Source: Nocardioides luteus
GTDB taxonomy: Bacteria > Actinomycetota > Actinomycetes > Propionibacteriales > Nocardioidaceae
Length of the DNA: 64,000 nt
Direction of reading: 5' to 3'
Assembly: GCF_015752315.1 (NCBI RefSeq)
Contig: NZ_JADOVJ010000001.1
Span: 1,426,001 to 1,490,000, forward strand
Shown here: positions 34,335 through 42,611 of the stretch, piece after piece
Layout: every line of letters starts with the position of its first letter
How positions within the stretch are numbered: position 1 is the stretch's first letter
Program-made: the position numbers and the translations under genes
The notes under the pieces: model-generated
The model's input: the letters and a program-made list of their open reading frames with translations, nothing else
Databases searched by the model: none
What the model was told of the DNA's origin: nothing

Positions 34335-34733
34335 ATGAGTGGAGAACAGCTTCAGCCAGAAGACACCCTCGACGACCGCGGCGTGGACGACGTCCTGGAC
34401 GAGGGCTACTCCCCGCCCGAGCGCCCGCGGGGCGTCACCGCCAAGGGGGTCACGCCCCGGGAGGAGATCGAGGGCGAGACCATCGACGAGCGCCGCGCTC
34501 AGGAGGAGCCCGAGGTCTGGGAGGAGGCGGAGGCCGAGGCCGACGCCGACATCCTGGACGGGCCGGTGACCGGGGAGGTGGGCGAGGCTCGTTCGGGTCG
34601 CCTCACCAGCCCCGACGAGGGTGTGCGCGAGGACGAGGAGGGCACGCTCATCGGGCACGACGAGGGGATCGACGGCGCCGGAGCCTCTGCCGAGGAGGCG
34701 GCGGTGCACATCGTCGACGAGCCCCCTGACTGA
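34335..34733 (+). CDS. DUF5709 domain protein
   Basis: 132 aa, very acidic, of the actinobacterial DUF5709 family: the N-terminal LQPEDTLDDRGVDDVLDEGY followed by SPPERPRG is diagnostic, then ETIDERRAQEEPE and RSGRLTSPDEG. Predicted soluble and largely disordered. Function unknown; often found among stress-induced genes in this phylum. Confidence 0.85.
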   Translation: MSGEQLQPEDTLDDRGVDDVLDEGYSPPERPRGVTAKGVTPREEIEGETIDERRAQEEPEVWEEAEAEADADILDGPVTGEVGEARSGRLTSPDEGVREDEEGTLIGHDEGIDGAGASAEEAAVHIVDEPPD

Positions 34734-34800
34734 GGCTGATCCTGCCCCTTCAGGGGTACTGGTGGGTGCCGGATCCCTATCAGCACAGAGGAGGACGACC

Positions 34801-35355
34801 GTGTCCGAAGATGTGACCGACCTGATCATGCAGGACCACCGTGAGGTGGAGAGCCTGTTCGAGAAGCTGGAGCGAGAACCGGAGGTACGTGCCGGGCTGA
34901 CCCCCGTTCTGGTGACCCTCCTGTCCGCACACAGCCGTGCCGAGGAGGCCGAGGTCTACCCGGTCGCCCGGGACGAGGCCGGCGAGGCGGACGACGTCGC
35001 GCACAGCCAGGAGGAGCACCTCCTGGCCGACCGCCTGCTCGCCGAGCTCAGCGAGTGCGACCCCTACTCCACGGCCTATGACAACAAGCTGGCCGAGGTG
35101 GTCGACGCCGTCTCGCACCACATCGAGGAGGAGGAGTCGACCGTGCTGCCCGGCATGCGCAGCCGTCTCGACGACACCCGGCGTACCGAGCTGGGCAAGG
35201 CCTTTCTGAAGAGCCGGCAGGAGCACCTCGGCGAGATGCCCCAGGACATCACCCGTGACGAGATGCGCCGTCAGGCGTCCAACGCGGGCATCCCCGCCGG
35301 CGACAAGGACAAGCAGGCCCTGCGCCAGGAGCTGGATCAGCACGCCGACAGCTGA
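34801..35355 (+). CDS. Hemerythrin HHE domain protein
   Basis: 184 aa from GTG 34801, with AGGAGGACGACC upstream as a strong ribosome site. Iron-ligand motifs of the four-helix bundle: DHREVE, LLSAHSRAEEAEVYP, AHSQEEHLLA and VSHHIEEEESTVLP. May bind O2, NO or store iron. The C-terminal 40 residues (QEHLGEMPQDITRDEMRRQA onward) lie outside the domain. No membrane segment. Confidence 0.88.
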   Translation: MSEDVTDLIMQDHREVESLFEKLEREPEVRAGLTPVLVTLLSAHSRAEEAEVYPVARDEAGEADDVAHSQEEHLLADRLLAELSECDPYSTAYDNKLAEVVDAVSHHIEEEESTVLPGMRSRLDDTRRTELGKAFLKSRQEHLGEMPQDITRDEMRRQASNAGIPAGDKDKQALRQELDQHADS

Positions 35356-35394
35356 CCGGCATGGTGGTGCCCCGCGCGAGCGGTTGGTCGATGC

Positions 35395-36189
35395 TCAGCG
35401 CGGGGCAACCATCAGCGGCTGGGTGACGACGGCGAATCTGCCGTGCTCGTCGGACATGCCGCCCTGCGCGAGCCCGATGCCGTCCGGGCCGATGGTGCTG
35501 CGGGCGTCGAGCAGCATCCACTCGCTCACCGGCGGTCGCTCGACGGTGACGGTCACGGTCGGCGGGATGAAGTACCACGAGCTCATCGGCAGGGAGCCGG
35601 ACAGGCCGTTGGTGGAGTCGGCCAGGGTGAGGAGACGCTGCACCGGGGAGGTCTCCTCGCCGGCGACCAGCGGAACCCGCAGGCGCGCCCAGACCGTCGC
35701 CGGGCCCGGCTCGTAGCCGCCGCTGACGAACCGCCAGTCGAGGGCGCGGCCGTAGCCCCAGTCCGGGCTGACCCCCTCGAAGAACCGCTCGGAGGAGGCC
35801 TGCGGGATGGCGGGAACTTTCCCGCCGGAGCACCAGTGCTCGCGGGTCGACCCCGGCGTGGCCCGGATCAGCCAGGCGCTCGCCTTGACGGCGAGCCGCT
35901 CGCCGGCCCACAGCGAGGCCTCGACGAGCTCGACCCGGCGACCCGGCCGAACCACGTGCGCCTCGACGCGCATCGTCCCCTGAGGGATGCCGCCGAGCAT
36001 GTCGGCGGTGAACCGGGCGATGGACAGGGCCGGGTCGGAGCGTACCGACTCGATCGCCCGGGCCAGCAGGGCGGCGGGAGGGCCGCCGTGCTGCAGCGAG
36101 TGGTCCCAGGGGCTGGCCGTGGCCGGGGTCGACTCGAAGATGCCGTCCTCGCCGGTCGGCTGGTAGAAGGCGTCGAACGCGAGTGTCAT
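35395..36189 (-). CDS. Acyl-CoA thioesterase-like hotdog-fold protein
   Basis: 264 aa from ATG 36189. Resembles the double-hotdog TesB-like thioesterase family: FESTPATASPWDHSLQHGGP, AALLARAIE, RFTADMLGGIPQGTMRVEAH and the second half with LTLADSTNGLSGSL and LLDARSTIGPDGIGLAQGGM followed by SDEHGRFA. Predicted to hydrolyse acyl-CoA; chain specificity unknown. Twenty nt after the SDR gene, so co-transcription is likely. Confidence 0.85.
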   Translation of the reverse strand: MTLAFDAFYQPTGEDGIFESTPATASPWDHSLQHGGPPAALLARAIESVRSDPALSIARFTADMLGGIPQGTMRVEAHVVRPGRRVELVEASLWAGERLAVKASAWLIRATPGSTREHWCSGGKVPAIPQASSERFFEGVSPDWGYGRALDWRFVSGGYEPGPATVWARLRVPLVAGEETSPVQRLLTLADSTNGLSGSLPMSSWYFIPPTVTVTVERPPVSEWMLLDARSTIGPDGIGLAQGGMSDEHGRFAVVTQPLMVAPR

Positions 36190-36209
36190 CAGCGTCTCCG
36201 GGCCGCCGG

Positions 36210-36905
36210 TCAGCGGCTCAGTTGCGGGTAGAGCGCCTCGATCGGCTGAGCGAGACCGGCCTTGACGTCGGCGCTCACCTTGTCGGCGATGATCTCGTAC
36301 GCGTCGCTCTCGAGGCCGTCGTAGGCGGTGCGGATCACGTCGGCCGGATCGTTCTTCGGCTCGGTGATGCGGGCCGTCATCGGGGTGTCGGTGTAGCCCA
36401 GGTGCAGCGACGCGACGTGGATGCCGTCGCCGGCCAGGGCGAGACGCTGGGTGTTGGTCGCCGACCACAGCGCGGCCTTGGTGGCGCTGTAGGCGTCGCC
36501 GATGCCGTACCAGCTCAGGACCGAGAGCACGTTGAGCACGACACCCTTGCTGGCGCGCAGCGACGGCAGGAAGGCGTTGGTGACGTCGAGCGCTCCCCAG
36601 AAGTTGGTCTCGAACAGGTCGCGGACGGCGCTGAGGTCGCCCGTCACGCTGGCACCGTTCGAGCTGCCCGCGTTGTTGATGAGGACCGTGACGTCCCCGG
36701 CGAGAGCCGCCGCCTCCACCACCGAGTCGTGGTCGGTCACGTCGAGCTTCAGTGGCACGATGCGGGGGTCGCCCCACTCGCGGGGGCTGCGGGCGGCTGC
36801 GTAGACCTTGGCGGCGCCGCGCTCCAGGGCCTGGTTGACGAAGTGGGTGCCGAGGCCGCCGTTGGCGCCGGTCACCAGGACGACCGCGTTCGCGAGAGTG
36901 GGCAT
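36210..36905 (-). CDS. Short-chain dehydrogenase/reductase
   Basis: 231-aa classical SDR from ATG 36905: cofactor motif VTGANGGLGTHF, NNAGSS, catalytic Ser in NVLSVLSWYG and YSATK as YxxxK. Oxidoreductase of unknown substrate. Divergent from the HxlR regulator at 37008, which probably controls it; the thioesterase gene follows. Confidence 0.92.
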   Translation of the reverse strand: MPTLANAVVLVTGANGGLGTHFVNQALERGAAKVYAAARSPREWGDPRIVPLKLDVTDHDSVVEAAALAGDVTVLINNAGSSNGASVTGDLSAVRDLFETNFWGALDVTNAFLPSLRASKGVVLNVLSVLSWYGIGDAYSATKAALWSATNTQRLALAGDGIHVASLHLGYTDTPMTARITEPKNDPADVIRTAYDGLESDAYEIIADKVSADVKAGLAQPIEALYPQLSR

Positions 36906-36948
36906 GTGGTTCTCCTGTGTCGAGGGCGCGGACGCCGCTCCGATGTGG

Positions 36949-36990
36949 GTTGGTTTTTCCAACGTACTCGGGTTGGTTTGGTTTTCCAAC
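36949..36990. promoter_or_regulatory. Repeated HxlR operator-like sites
   Basis: GTTGGTTTTTCCAAC (36949-36963) and GTTTGGTTTTCCAAC (36976-36990) are inverted repeats of the GTTGG-N5-CCAAC form, 27 nt apart, in the 102-bp interval between the divergent SDR and HxlR genes. They are A/T-rich against the local background and are good candidates for HxlR dimers. Confidence 0.65.
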
Positions 36991-37007
36991 TCGATTAGGA
37001 TCGAACC

Positions 37008-37442
37008 ATGATGTCGGAGGTACGTGAGTGCTCGGTCGCGCGAACGCTGGAGCTCGTCGGGTCCAAGTGGACCCTGCTCGTCGTCCGTGAGCTCTTCCTC
37101 GGGAGTCGCCGGTTCGAGGAGATCGTCCGGTTCACGGGAGGCCCGCGCGACATCCTCACCGACCGCCTGCGCCGGCTCGAGGCGCACGGACTGGTGACCC
37201 GGGTGCAGTACGAGCAGCGTCCCCCGAGGTTCGAGTACCACCTGACCGACCTCGGCCGCTCGCTCGCGCCGATCATCGCCGCGATGCGCGAGTTCGGTGA
37301 CCGTCACCTGGCCGGCGAGGACGGCCCGCCGCTCAGGTTCGTGCACTCCTGTGGCTCGGAGTTCCACCCCGTGATGGCCTGCAGGGCCTGCGGGGAGGTC
37401 GTACGCAGCGGCGAGGTCGAGCTCGCGGACGCCGCGAGCTGA
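37008..37442 (+). CDS. HxlR family transcriptional regulator
   Basis: 144 aa. HxlR winged helix: CSVARTLELVGSKWTLLVVR, FEEIVRFTGGPRDILTDRLR, RLEAHGLVTRVQYEQRPPR, FEYHLTDLGRSL. The C-terminal tail adds CGSEFHPVMACRACGE, with three Cys spaced to bind a metal or sense redox state. It probably represses itself and the divergent SDR gene. Confidence 0.92.
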   Translation: MMSEVRECSVARTLELVGSKWTLLVVRELFLGSRRFEEIVRFTGGPRDILTDRLRRLEAHGLVTRVQYEQRPPRFEYHLTDLGRSLAPIIAAMREFGDRHLAGEDGPPLRFVHSCGSEFHPVMACRACGEVVRSGEVELADAAS

Positions 37443-37467
37443 GCGAGCCGCGCGGTGCGGCCGGGGG

Positions 37468-37929
37468 TCAGCCGACCGGCGGCCCGGCGATGAGCGCGAC
37501 CACGGTCAGCGCAGTGACGCTCGCGACGCCGGTGGCCAGGCCGCGCACGGGGTTGCGGAGCAGCCACGCCAGCGGCCGCTCGAGGGGGCGGGCCGGAGAC
37601 TCCTCGATGAGCCGCCACGTCGGGGCCAGGAGGCCGCGGCGCTCGGCGTAGCGCTCGAACCAGAGCGTCAGGAACGGCGGGATCGAGGAAGCGAGGCCGG
37701 CGACCAGGCGGCCGAACGACCAGCGCTGGTCGACCGCGATCGCGGTCGTGGTCACGCAGTAGGTGATGAAGACGATCCCGTGCAGCATCCCGAAGATGCT
37801 GACTCCCAGCTCGGTGGTCTCGGTGACGTACTTCAGGAACATGCCGCTGAGCAGCCCGGCCCAGGTCACCGCCTCGGCAGTGGCGACGATCCGGTAGATG
37901 CGGGACGGCGAGCGGAGAAGGGCGGACAC
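37468..37929 (-). CDS. DUF3817 membrane protein
   Basis: 153 aa. Matches the DUF3817 integral-membrane family: VATAEAVTWAGLLSGMFLKY near residue 16, GMLHGIVFITYC, LASSIPPFLTLWFERYAERR, and a further C-terminal helix (VASVTALTVVALIAGPPVG). About four TM helices. Function unknown. Divergent from the Dps gene. Confidence 0.85.
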   Translation of the reverse strand: MSALLRSPSRIYRIVATAEAVTWAGLLSGMFLKYVTETTELGVSIFGMLHGIVFITYCVTTTAIAVDQRWSFGRLVAGLASSIPPFLTLWFERYAERRGLLAPTWRLIEESPARPLERPLAWLLRNPVRGLATGVASVTALTVVALIAGPPVG

Positions 37930-37994
37930 GCGCCAAAGTCTATTCGCACCCGTGTACTGGTATGAATCGAGCGGCCACGGGTACCGATCGCGGC

Positions 37995-38549
37995 ATGACG
38001 ACCGACACGCTGCACTACACGATCCCGGGCATGGACGAGAGCGATGCTCGGACGACCATCGACCTGCTCCAGTCCCGCCTGCACGCCGCGAACGACCTCC
38101 AGCTCACGCTCAAGCACGTGCACTGGAACGTCGTGGGGCCGCACTTCATCGCGGTCCACGAGATGATCGACCCCCAGGTCGACGCCGTACGCGCGATGGC
38201 CGATGCGCTCGCCGAGCGCATCGCGACCCTGGGCGGTGCCCCGCGAGGCACCCCGGGCGCACTGGTCGAGGAGCGCGAGTGGAACGACTACAGCATCGGC
38301 CGGGCCACCACCCAGGAGCACCTCGCCGCGCTCGACGTCACCTACCGGGGCGTCATCGAGTCCTACCGCAAGGCGATCAAGGCCCTCGAGGAGCTCGACC
38401 TGGTGACCCAGGACATCCTGATCGGCCAGACCGAGCAGCTCGAGCTCTTCCACTGGTTCGTACGCGCCCACCTGGAGGACCAGGGCGGCCAGCTGCAGAC
38501 CAGCGGCGAGGCCACGGAGGCAGGCGCGGCCCGCGCCGCCCGCGGCTGA
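37995..38549 (+). CDS. dps: Dps family ferritin-like DNA-protecting protein
   Basis: 184 aa from ATG 37995 (an earlier in-frame ATG at 37962 gives an atypical leader). Ferroxidase ligands of Dps: KHVHWNVVGPHFIAVHEMID and the VDAVRAMADALAERIATLGG helix; TQDILIGQTEQLELFHWFVR ends the bundle. Oxidises and stores iron and coats DNA under stress. A short Gly/Ala tail follows. Confidence 0.93.
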   Translation: MTTDTLHYTIPGMDESDARTTIDLLQSRLHAANDLQLTLKHVHWNVVGPHFIAVHEMIDPQVDAVRAMADALAERIATLGGAPRGTPGALVEEREWNDYSIGRATTQEHLAALDVTYRGVIESYRKAIKALEELDLVTQDILIGQTEQLELFHWFVRAHLEDQGGQLQTSGEATEAGAARAARG

Positions 38550-38559
38550 GGGGGATCCG

Positions 38560-38955
38560 ATGCGGTGGTGGTCGACGACGCTGGCACTGCTCCTCCCGAT
38601 GATGCTCACCGGGTGCGCCTCCGGGCAGGAGGACGCGGTACGTGAGCGCGCGACCGCCTTCCAGGACTCGGTCGCCGCGCAGGACTGGGCGGGCGCATGC
38701 GCGCTGCTCGCTCCGAAGACGCGGACCGAGCTGGAGGCGGCCGCCAAGAAACCGTGCGCCGAGGCGCTGTCCGAGGAGCAGCTGCCCGAGCCGGGCGCCC
38801 TCGACCGCGTCGACGTCTTCGGGACGATGGCCGAGGTCCGGTACCAGGGCGAGACGCTCTTCCTGACCCGGTTCGCCGACCGCTGGCTGCTGCACGCGGC
38901 AGGCTGCACACCGCAGCCGCCGAAGCCCTACGACTGCACGCTGCACGGAGGCTGA
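38560..38955 (+). CDS. Small putative lipoprotein
   Basis: 131 aa. Signal peptide MRWWSTTLALLLPMMLTGC with lipobox MLTGC. The mature part resembles small extracellular helix-then-sheet (NTF2/lumazine-like) lipoproteins: ATAFQDSVAAQDWAGACALL, EVRYQGETLFLTRFADRWLL, and three further Cys (CALL, KPCAEA, AGCTPQ, YDCTLH region) likely in disulfides. Linked within 1 nt to the 27-aa membrane peptide gene. Confidence 0.8.
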   Translation: MRWWSTTLALLLPMMLTGCASGQEDAVRERATAFQDSVAAQDWAGACALLAPKTRTELEAAAKKPCAEALSEEQLPEPGALDRVDVFGTMAEVRYQGETLFLTRFADRWLLHAAGCTPQPPKPYDCTLHGG

Positions 38956-38956
38956 G

Positions 38957-39040
38957 ATGCGGATCATGTACGTCGCCTATCTGGCGGTCATCGGCATCGG
39001 ACTGCTCTACACGTTCGTGCTCGCGCTGAGGCACGGGTGA
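38957..39040 (+). CDS. 27-aa single-helix membrane peptide
   Basis: ATG 38957 to TGA 39040: MRIMYVAYLAVIGIGLLYTF followed by VLALRHG. One predicted TM helix with a basic C-terminus. It starts 1 nt after the lipoprotein stop (GAGGCTG serves as weak ribosome site) and is 9 nt before the DUF6766 gene (GAGGAGCAGCG). Real status is likely from the tight spacing and good composition, but it is short. Confidence 0.6.
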   Translation: MRIMYVAYLAVIGIGLLYTFVLALRHG

Positions 39041-39049
39041 GGAGCAGCG

Positions 39050-39724
39050 ATGCGACGGTTCCTCAAGGAGAACTCGCTCAGCCTCGCCTTCGGGGCGCTC
39101 TTCCTGGGCAGCCTCGCCGGCCAGGCCATCGCCGGTTGGCACCAGCTGAACGACGAGCTGTTCGCCGACGGTCTCGACCGGATCACGCTGGGTGGCTACC
39201 TCACCTCGGCGAGCTTCGCGGTGGACGTGACGGAGAACTGGCAGAGCGAGTATCTCCAGTTCCTCCTCTACGTCATGCTGACCGTCTGGCTGGTGCAACG
39301 GGGCTCCCCGGAGTCCAAGCCGCTCAAGGACGCCGGCCAGGAGTCCGACGAGAAGCAGAAGGTCGGGGCGTACGCCCAGGACGACTCGCCCAGGCTCACC
39401 CGCGTGGGCGGCCTGCGGACCGCGCTCTACTCGCGGTCGCTCGGCATCGCCATGGGCGTCATCTTCCTGCTGTCCTGGCTGGTCCAGTCGGTGGCCGGGT
39501 GGGCCTCGTACAACGAGGTCAGGCTGCAGCAGCTGCGTGACCCGATCGCGTGGGGCTCCTACCTGGTGCACTCCGACTTCTGGGCGCGGACCCTGCAGAA
39601 CTGGCAGTCGGAGTTCCTCGCGGTCGGCTCGATGGCGGTCCTGTCGATCTACCTGCGACAGCGGGGGTCACCCGAGAGCAAGCCGGTCGGCTCCTCCCAC
39701 GAGGCCACCGGCGTCGAGGGCTGA
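39050..39724 (+). CDS. DUF6766 membrane protein with internal duplication
   Basis: 224 aa. Two homologous halves, each with two TM helices and the same ending: LGGYLTSASFAVDVTENWQS ... VQRGSPESKP (near 45-88) and WGSYLVHSDFWARTLQNWQS ... RQRGSPESKP (near 165-214). The signature ENWQSE/QNWQSE and RGSPESKP identify DUF6766. Function unknown. It closes a dps-lipoprotein-peptide run that may be stress related. Confidence 0.85.
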   Translation: MRRFLKENSLSLAFGALFLGSLAGQAIAGWHQLNDELFADGLDRITLGGYLTSASFAVDVTENWQSEYLQFLLYVMLTVWLVQRGSPESKPLKDAGQESDEKQKVGAYAQDDSPRLTRVGGLRTALYSRSLGIAMGVIFLLSWLVQSVAGWASYNEVRLQQLRDPIAWGSYLVHSDFWARTLQNWQSEFLAVGSMAVLSIYLRQRGSPESKPVGSSHEATGVEG

Positions 39725-39731
39725 GAAGCGG

Positions 39732-40754
39732 TCAGGCGTCGCCGTCCTGCGCCAACAGGCGCAGGACGGCTCGCTCCGCCGCGGCCTGGCGGGCCTTCGG
39801 ATCCGTGCTCGACCCCTTGCGTACGTGGATCGTGCGTCCCTGCTCGTGCAGCTCGAGGACCCGCGGGTCGACGTAGGAGCTGCGGGCGACGGCCGGGGTG
39901 TTGCCGAGGTACTCCGCGACCTCCTTGACCGCGGCGACCTGCTGCTTGTGCCGGGACCTGGCGGTCGGCGTCACACGCTCGGCCGCCTCCGGGTCGTCGG
40001 TCAGGGCGAGGGCGGCGAGCACGGTGGCGTGCCAGGTCCGGAAGTCCTTCGCCGACACCTCCAGCCCGCTCACTTCGCGCATGTAGTCGTTGACCATGGC
40101 GGGCGTCAGCCGCTGCCATCTCGGGCCCTGCTTGTAGGCGAGGATCTCCTCGAAGCCGCCGCGCCTTCGACGCAGCTGTGCGATCGCCTCGACGGAGATC
40201 GGGTCGTCGATGATGATCGTGTGGTGGACGCCGGACTTCCCGGTGAAGTCGAAGACGTAGGCGTCGCCCCGCTTGCGGACGTGGCGGCGCTCCAGCGTCG
40301 TCAGGCCGAAGCCGCCGTTGTCGTCGGCGTAGGCGTCGCTGCCGATCCGGAAGCACCCGAGGTCCAGGAGCCGCAGGGCGAGGGCCGACGCCCGGGCAGC
40401 GCTCATCCCGGTCGTGGCGAGGTCGCGCTCCGTCCGCTCGCGTACGCGGGGAAGGACCCTGCCGAGCTCCAGCACCCGGTCGAACTTCTCCTGGTCGCGC
40501 TTCACCCGCCAGTCGGGGTGGTAGAGGTACTGGCGGCGGCCGGCCGCGTCCGTCCCCACTGCCTGGAGATGACCGTTCTCATGAGGACAGATCCACACGT
40601 CCTCCCAGGCCGGCGGGATGGCGAGCGCCCGGACGCGTGCCGCCGCGTCGTCATCGAGCCGGTCGCCGGCGTCGTCGAGGTAGACGAAGCCGCGGCCCGC
40701 GCGGCGGCGGGTCCATCCCGGCTCCTCCGGCGAGGACCGGCGAAGTCGAACCAC
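39732..40754 (-). CDS. DNA topoisomerase IB (poxvirus/bacterial type)
   Basis: 340 aa. Relaxes supercoils through a 3'-phosphotyrosine. N-terminal domain GRGFVYLDDAG, ALAIPPAWEDVWICPHENGH; catalytic domain with RVRERTERDL, RIGSDAYADDNGGFGLTTL, the KxHHT-like SGVHHTIIID, KDFRTWHATV and nucleophile Tyr294 (ARSSYVDPRV). Ends 12 nt before the CDGSH stop, so possibly co-transcribed with that operon. Confidence 0.93.
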   Translation of the reverse strand: MVRLRRSSPEEPGWTRRRAGRGFVYLDDAGDRLDDDAAARVRALAIPPAWEDVWICPHENGHLQAVGTDAAGRRQYLYHPDWRVKRDQEKFDRVLELGRVLPRVRERTERDLATTGMSAARASALALRLLDLGCFRIGSDAYADDNGGFGLTTLERRHVRKRGDAYVFDFTGKSGVHHTIIIDDPISVEAIAQLRRRRGGFEEILAYKQGPRWQRLTPAMVNDYMREVSGLEVSAKDFRTWHATVLAALALTDDPEAAERVTPTARSRHKQQVAAVKEVAEYLGNTPAVARSSYVDPRVLELHEQGRTIHVRKGSSTDPKARQAAAERAVLRLLAQDGDA

Positions 40755-40766
40755 CAGGGGCCCCTC

Positions 40767-40988
40767 TCACCCGGTGGTCTCGTCGTTGTCGCGCGCTCGC
40801 GCGGCGAGCAGCCGGTGCGTACCGTCGCACCACGGCTTGATCGCGGAGCCGCCACACATGCACACCGCGCTGACCGGGCGCACCGTGTGGTGGACCTCGC
40901 CCTCGGCGTCCAGGACCTCGTGCTTCCCGCGCAGGAGCATCGGCCCGGCCGGGCACAGCACGATCGACGCGTGCTCGAACTCGCTCAT
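40767..40988 (-). CDS. CDGSH iron-sulfur domain protein
   Basis: 73 aa from ATG 40988. The [2Fe-2S] ligands are Cys43, Cys45, Cys54 and His58 in CMCGGSAIKPWCDGTH, the mitoNEET-like 3Cys-1His cluster. No membrane anchor, so cytoplasmic. The start overlaps the stop of the iron-oxidase-like gene by 4 nt. It may donate electrons or a cluster to that enzyme (inference). Confidence 0.92.
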   Translation of the reverse strand: MSEFEHASIVLCPAGPMLLRGKHEVLDAEGEVHHTVRPVSAVCMCGGSAIKPWCDGTHRLLAARARDNDETTG

Positions 40989-41914
40989 GAGACACCCCAT
41001 CGGTCGAGCATCGCCTCGGCGTAGCGCGCCTCCAGGTCGAGACAGGTGAAGGCACCGAGGAGCAGCTGGTCGCGGTCGCTCGGGTTCTCCTCCAGGAACG
41101 CGCCGCACACGTCGCGCAGGGCGACCTGCTCGTGGACGGCATCGGCCTCGACGTGCTCGTCGTAGTAGGCGGCCATCTCGTCCGGGAAGTCGAGCCGCCG
41201 CAGGCCTCGGGCGAGCTGTCGCGAAGGCACCGAGCTCGTCGCCTCGAACGCGGCGAAGTGACCGAGTGCCGCTCCGCGGAGCCGGCGGTGCATCCCGAAC
41301 AGCGACAGCGCGTTGTTCATCGCCAGGATCTCGACCGGCGCCTCGTCGACGTAGCAGGCGTGGTCGGTCCGTAGCCCGGACGCCTCCATGCCGCGGCGGA
41401 ACAGGTGGTGATGCAGGCGGTTGGGGTCGCCGTCGCCGTACTCGTCGAACAGGACCTCCATCAGCGCGGCCTTGGGCCGGGTGTCGAGCCGAGGGATGAC
41501 CCAGCTGGTGGGATCGGCCTCCTTGAGGTGGTAGAGCGAGCGGTGCTGCAGGAGCTCGAGTACCTGCTCGCGGTCCGCCTTGCGCTGCACGAACCGCGCC
41601 AGCGAGGGGCCGTCGTGCCCGTCGATCACGTCGGTCAGCTCGCCTGCCTCGTGGAGAGGGCTGGCCTCCCACCGCCTGCGCAGCTCGGCCTCGAACGACC
41701 TCTCCAGATCCCGGCGCAGACGCAGCAGGTCCGCGTCCCACTCGAGCTCGGCATCCACCTCGTCGAAGCCGCGGTAGTGCAGCTCGTAGAGCGCCCACAG
41801 GGCGATCTGGGCGTCCTCCTCGGACTCCGGCGACGGCTCCAGACCGGCGGTGGCGCCGCTCTGGAGCGCGTTGAACACAGCGGCACTCAGGGTGCCACGC
41901 GACTTAGGCAGCAT
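40985..41914 (-). CDS. Iron-containing redox enzyme family protein (HDO/heme-oxygenase-like fold)
   Basis: 309 aa. Helical protein of the heme-oxygenase-like diiron oxidase (HDO, PF14518-like) type. Candidate metal ligands: ALYELHYRGFDEVDAELEWD, HFAAFEATSSVPSR, and YYDEHVEADAVHEQVALRDV, giving the Glu/His pattern of the family. Known members cleave or hydroxylate amino-acid-derived substrates (for example UndA, SznF, CADD). Substrate unknown. Overlaps CDGSH by 4 nt; 1 nt after the methyltransferase stop. Confidence 0.82.
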   Translation of the reverse strand: MLPKSRGTLSAAVFNALQSGATAGLEPSPESEEDAQIALWALYELHYRGFDEVDAELEWDADLLRLRRDLERSFEAELRRRWEASPLHEAGELTDVIDGHDGPSLARFVQRKADREQVLELLQHRSLYHLKEADPTSWVIPRLDTRPKAALMEVLFDEYGDGDPNRLHHHLFRRGMEASGLRTDHACYVDEAPVEILAMNNALSLFGMHRRLRGAALGHFAAFEATSSVPSRQLARGLRRLDFPDEMAAYYDEHVEADAVHEQVALRDVCGAFLEENPSDRDQLLLGAFTCLDLEARYAEAMLDRWGVS

Positions 41915-41915
41915 C

Positions 41916-42581
41916 TCAGCCCACCTTTCCCTCGAGCTCTGGGTACCCAGCGGCGGTGCTCGACATGCTCGGCACCGCTGCCCGGGCGATGTGCACGAGC
42001 ACGCCCTCGCCCGGCGAGTCGCGGACCTCCTCGACCGCCAGATCGCTGCCCTCGAGCAGCTGCAGCACGCGGTCGGCCTGGTCGGTCGTGCCGAGCTGGA
42101 GCACGGCCGCTCCGCCGGGGGAGAGGTGGCGGGCGGTCGCGGCCAGGCACGTCCTGGCGACCTGCATCCCGTCCGCGCCGCCGTCGATGGCGAGCAGCGG
42201 GTCCTCGGGATAGCGCCCGACCTGGGCCGTCGGCACCCAGGGCGGGTCGGCGATCACCAGGTGGAAGCGCTCGTCCGGGTCGAGTGCCTGGTCCATGCTG
42301 CTGTGGCGTACCTCCACCAGGTGTGACAGCCCGGCGCGCTCGGCGTTGGCGCGGGCGAACTCGCAGGCGACCGGGTCGGCGTCGACGCAGACCAGCCGAC
42401 GGCCGACCAGCGCCGCCGCGAGCAGGCCGATCTGGCCGGCGCCCGAGCACAGCTCGAGCATCGGTCCGTCCGGCAGGTCCGCCGACAGCTCGGCCGCCCA
42501 CTCGGACTGCCGGGCCGTCCACGTACGCGGCGTGAGCACGCGCTCGTCGAAGTCGATGTCGAGATGACCGAATCGGATCAT
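41916..42581 (-). CDS. Class I SAM-dependent methyltransferase (HemK/MTQ2-like)
   Basis: 221 aa from ATG 42581 with GAGGAGGT upstream. SAM motif I is LELCSGAGQIGLLAA, motif II CVDADPVA, and ADPPWVP replaces the NPPY of N5-glutamine methyltransferases. The N-terminal MIRFGHLDIDFDERVLTPRT fits the MTQ2-like group. The target could be a protein glutamine or a small molecule. Second gene of the ligase-methyltransferase-oxidase-CDGSH operon. Confidence 0.85.
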   Translation of the reverse strand: MIRFGHLDIDFDERVLTPRTWTARQSEWAAELSADLPDGPMLELCSGAGQIGLLAAALVGRRLVCVDADPVACEFARANAERAGLSHLVEVRHSSMDQALDPDERFHLVIADPPWVPTAQVGRYPEDPLLAIDGGADGMQVARTCLAATARHLSPGGAAVLQLGTTDQADRVLQLLEGSDLAVEEVRDSPGEGVLVHIARAAVPSMSSTAAGYPELEGKVG

Positions 42582-42611
42582 GACAGCACTACCTCCTCGA
42601 TGTCGGGACAC

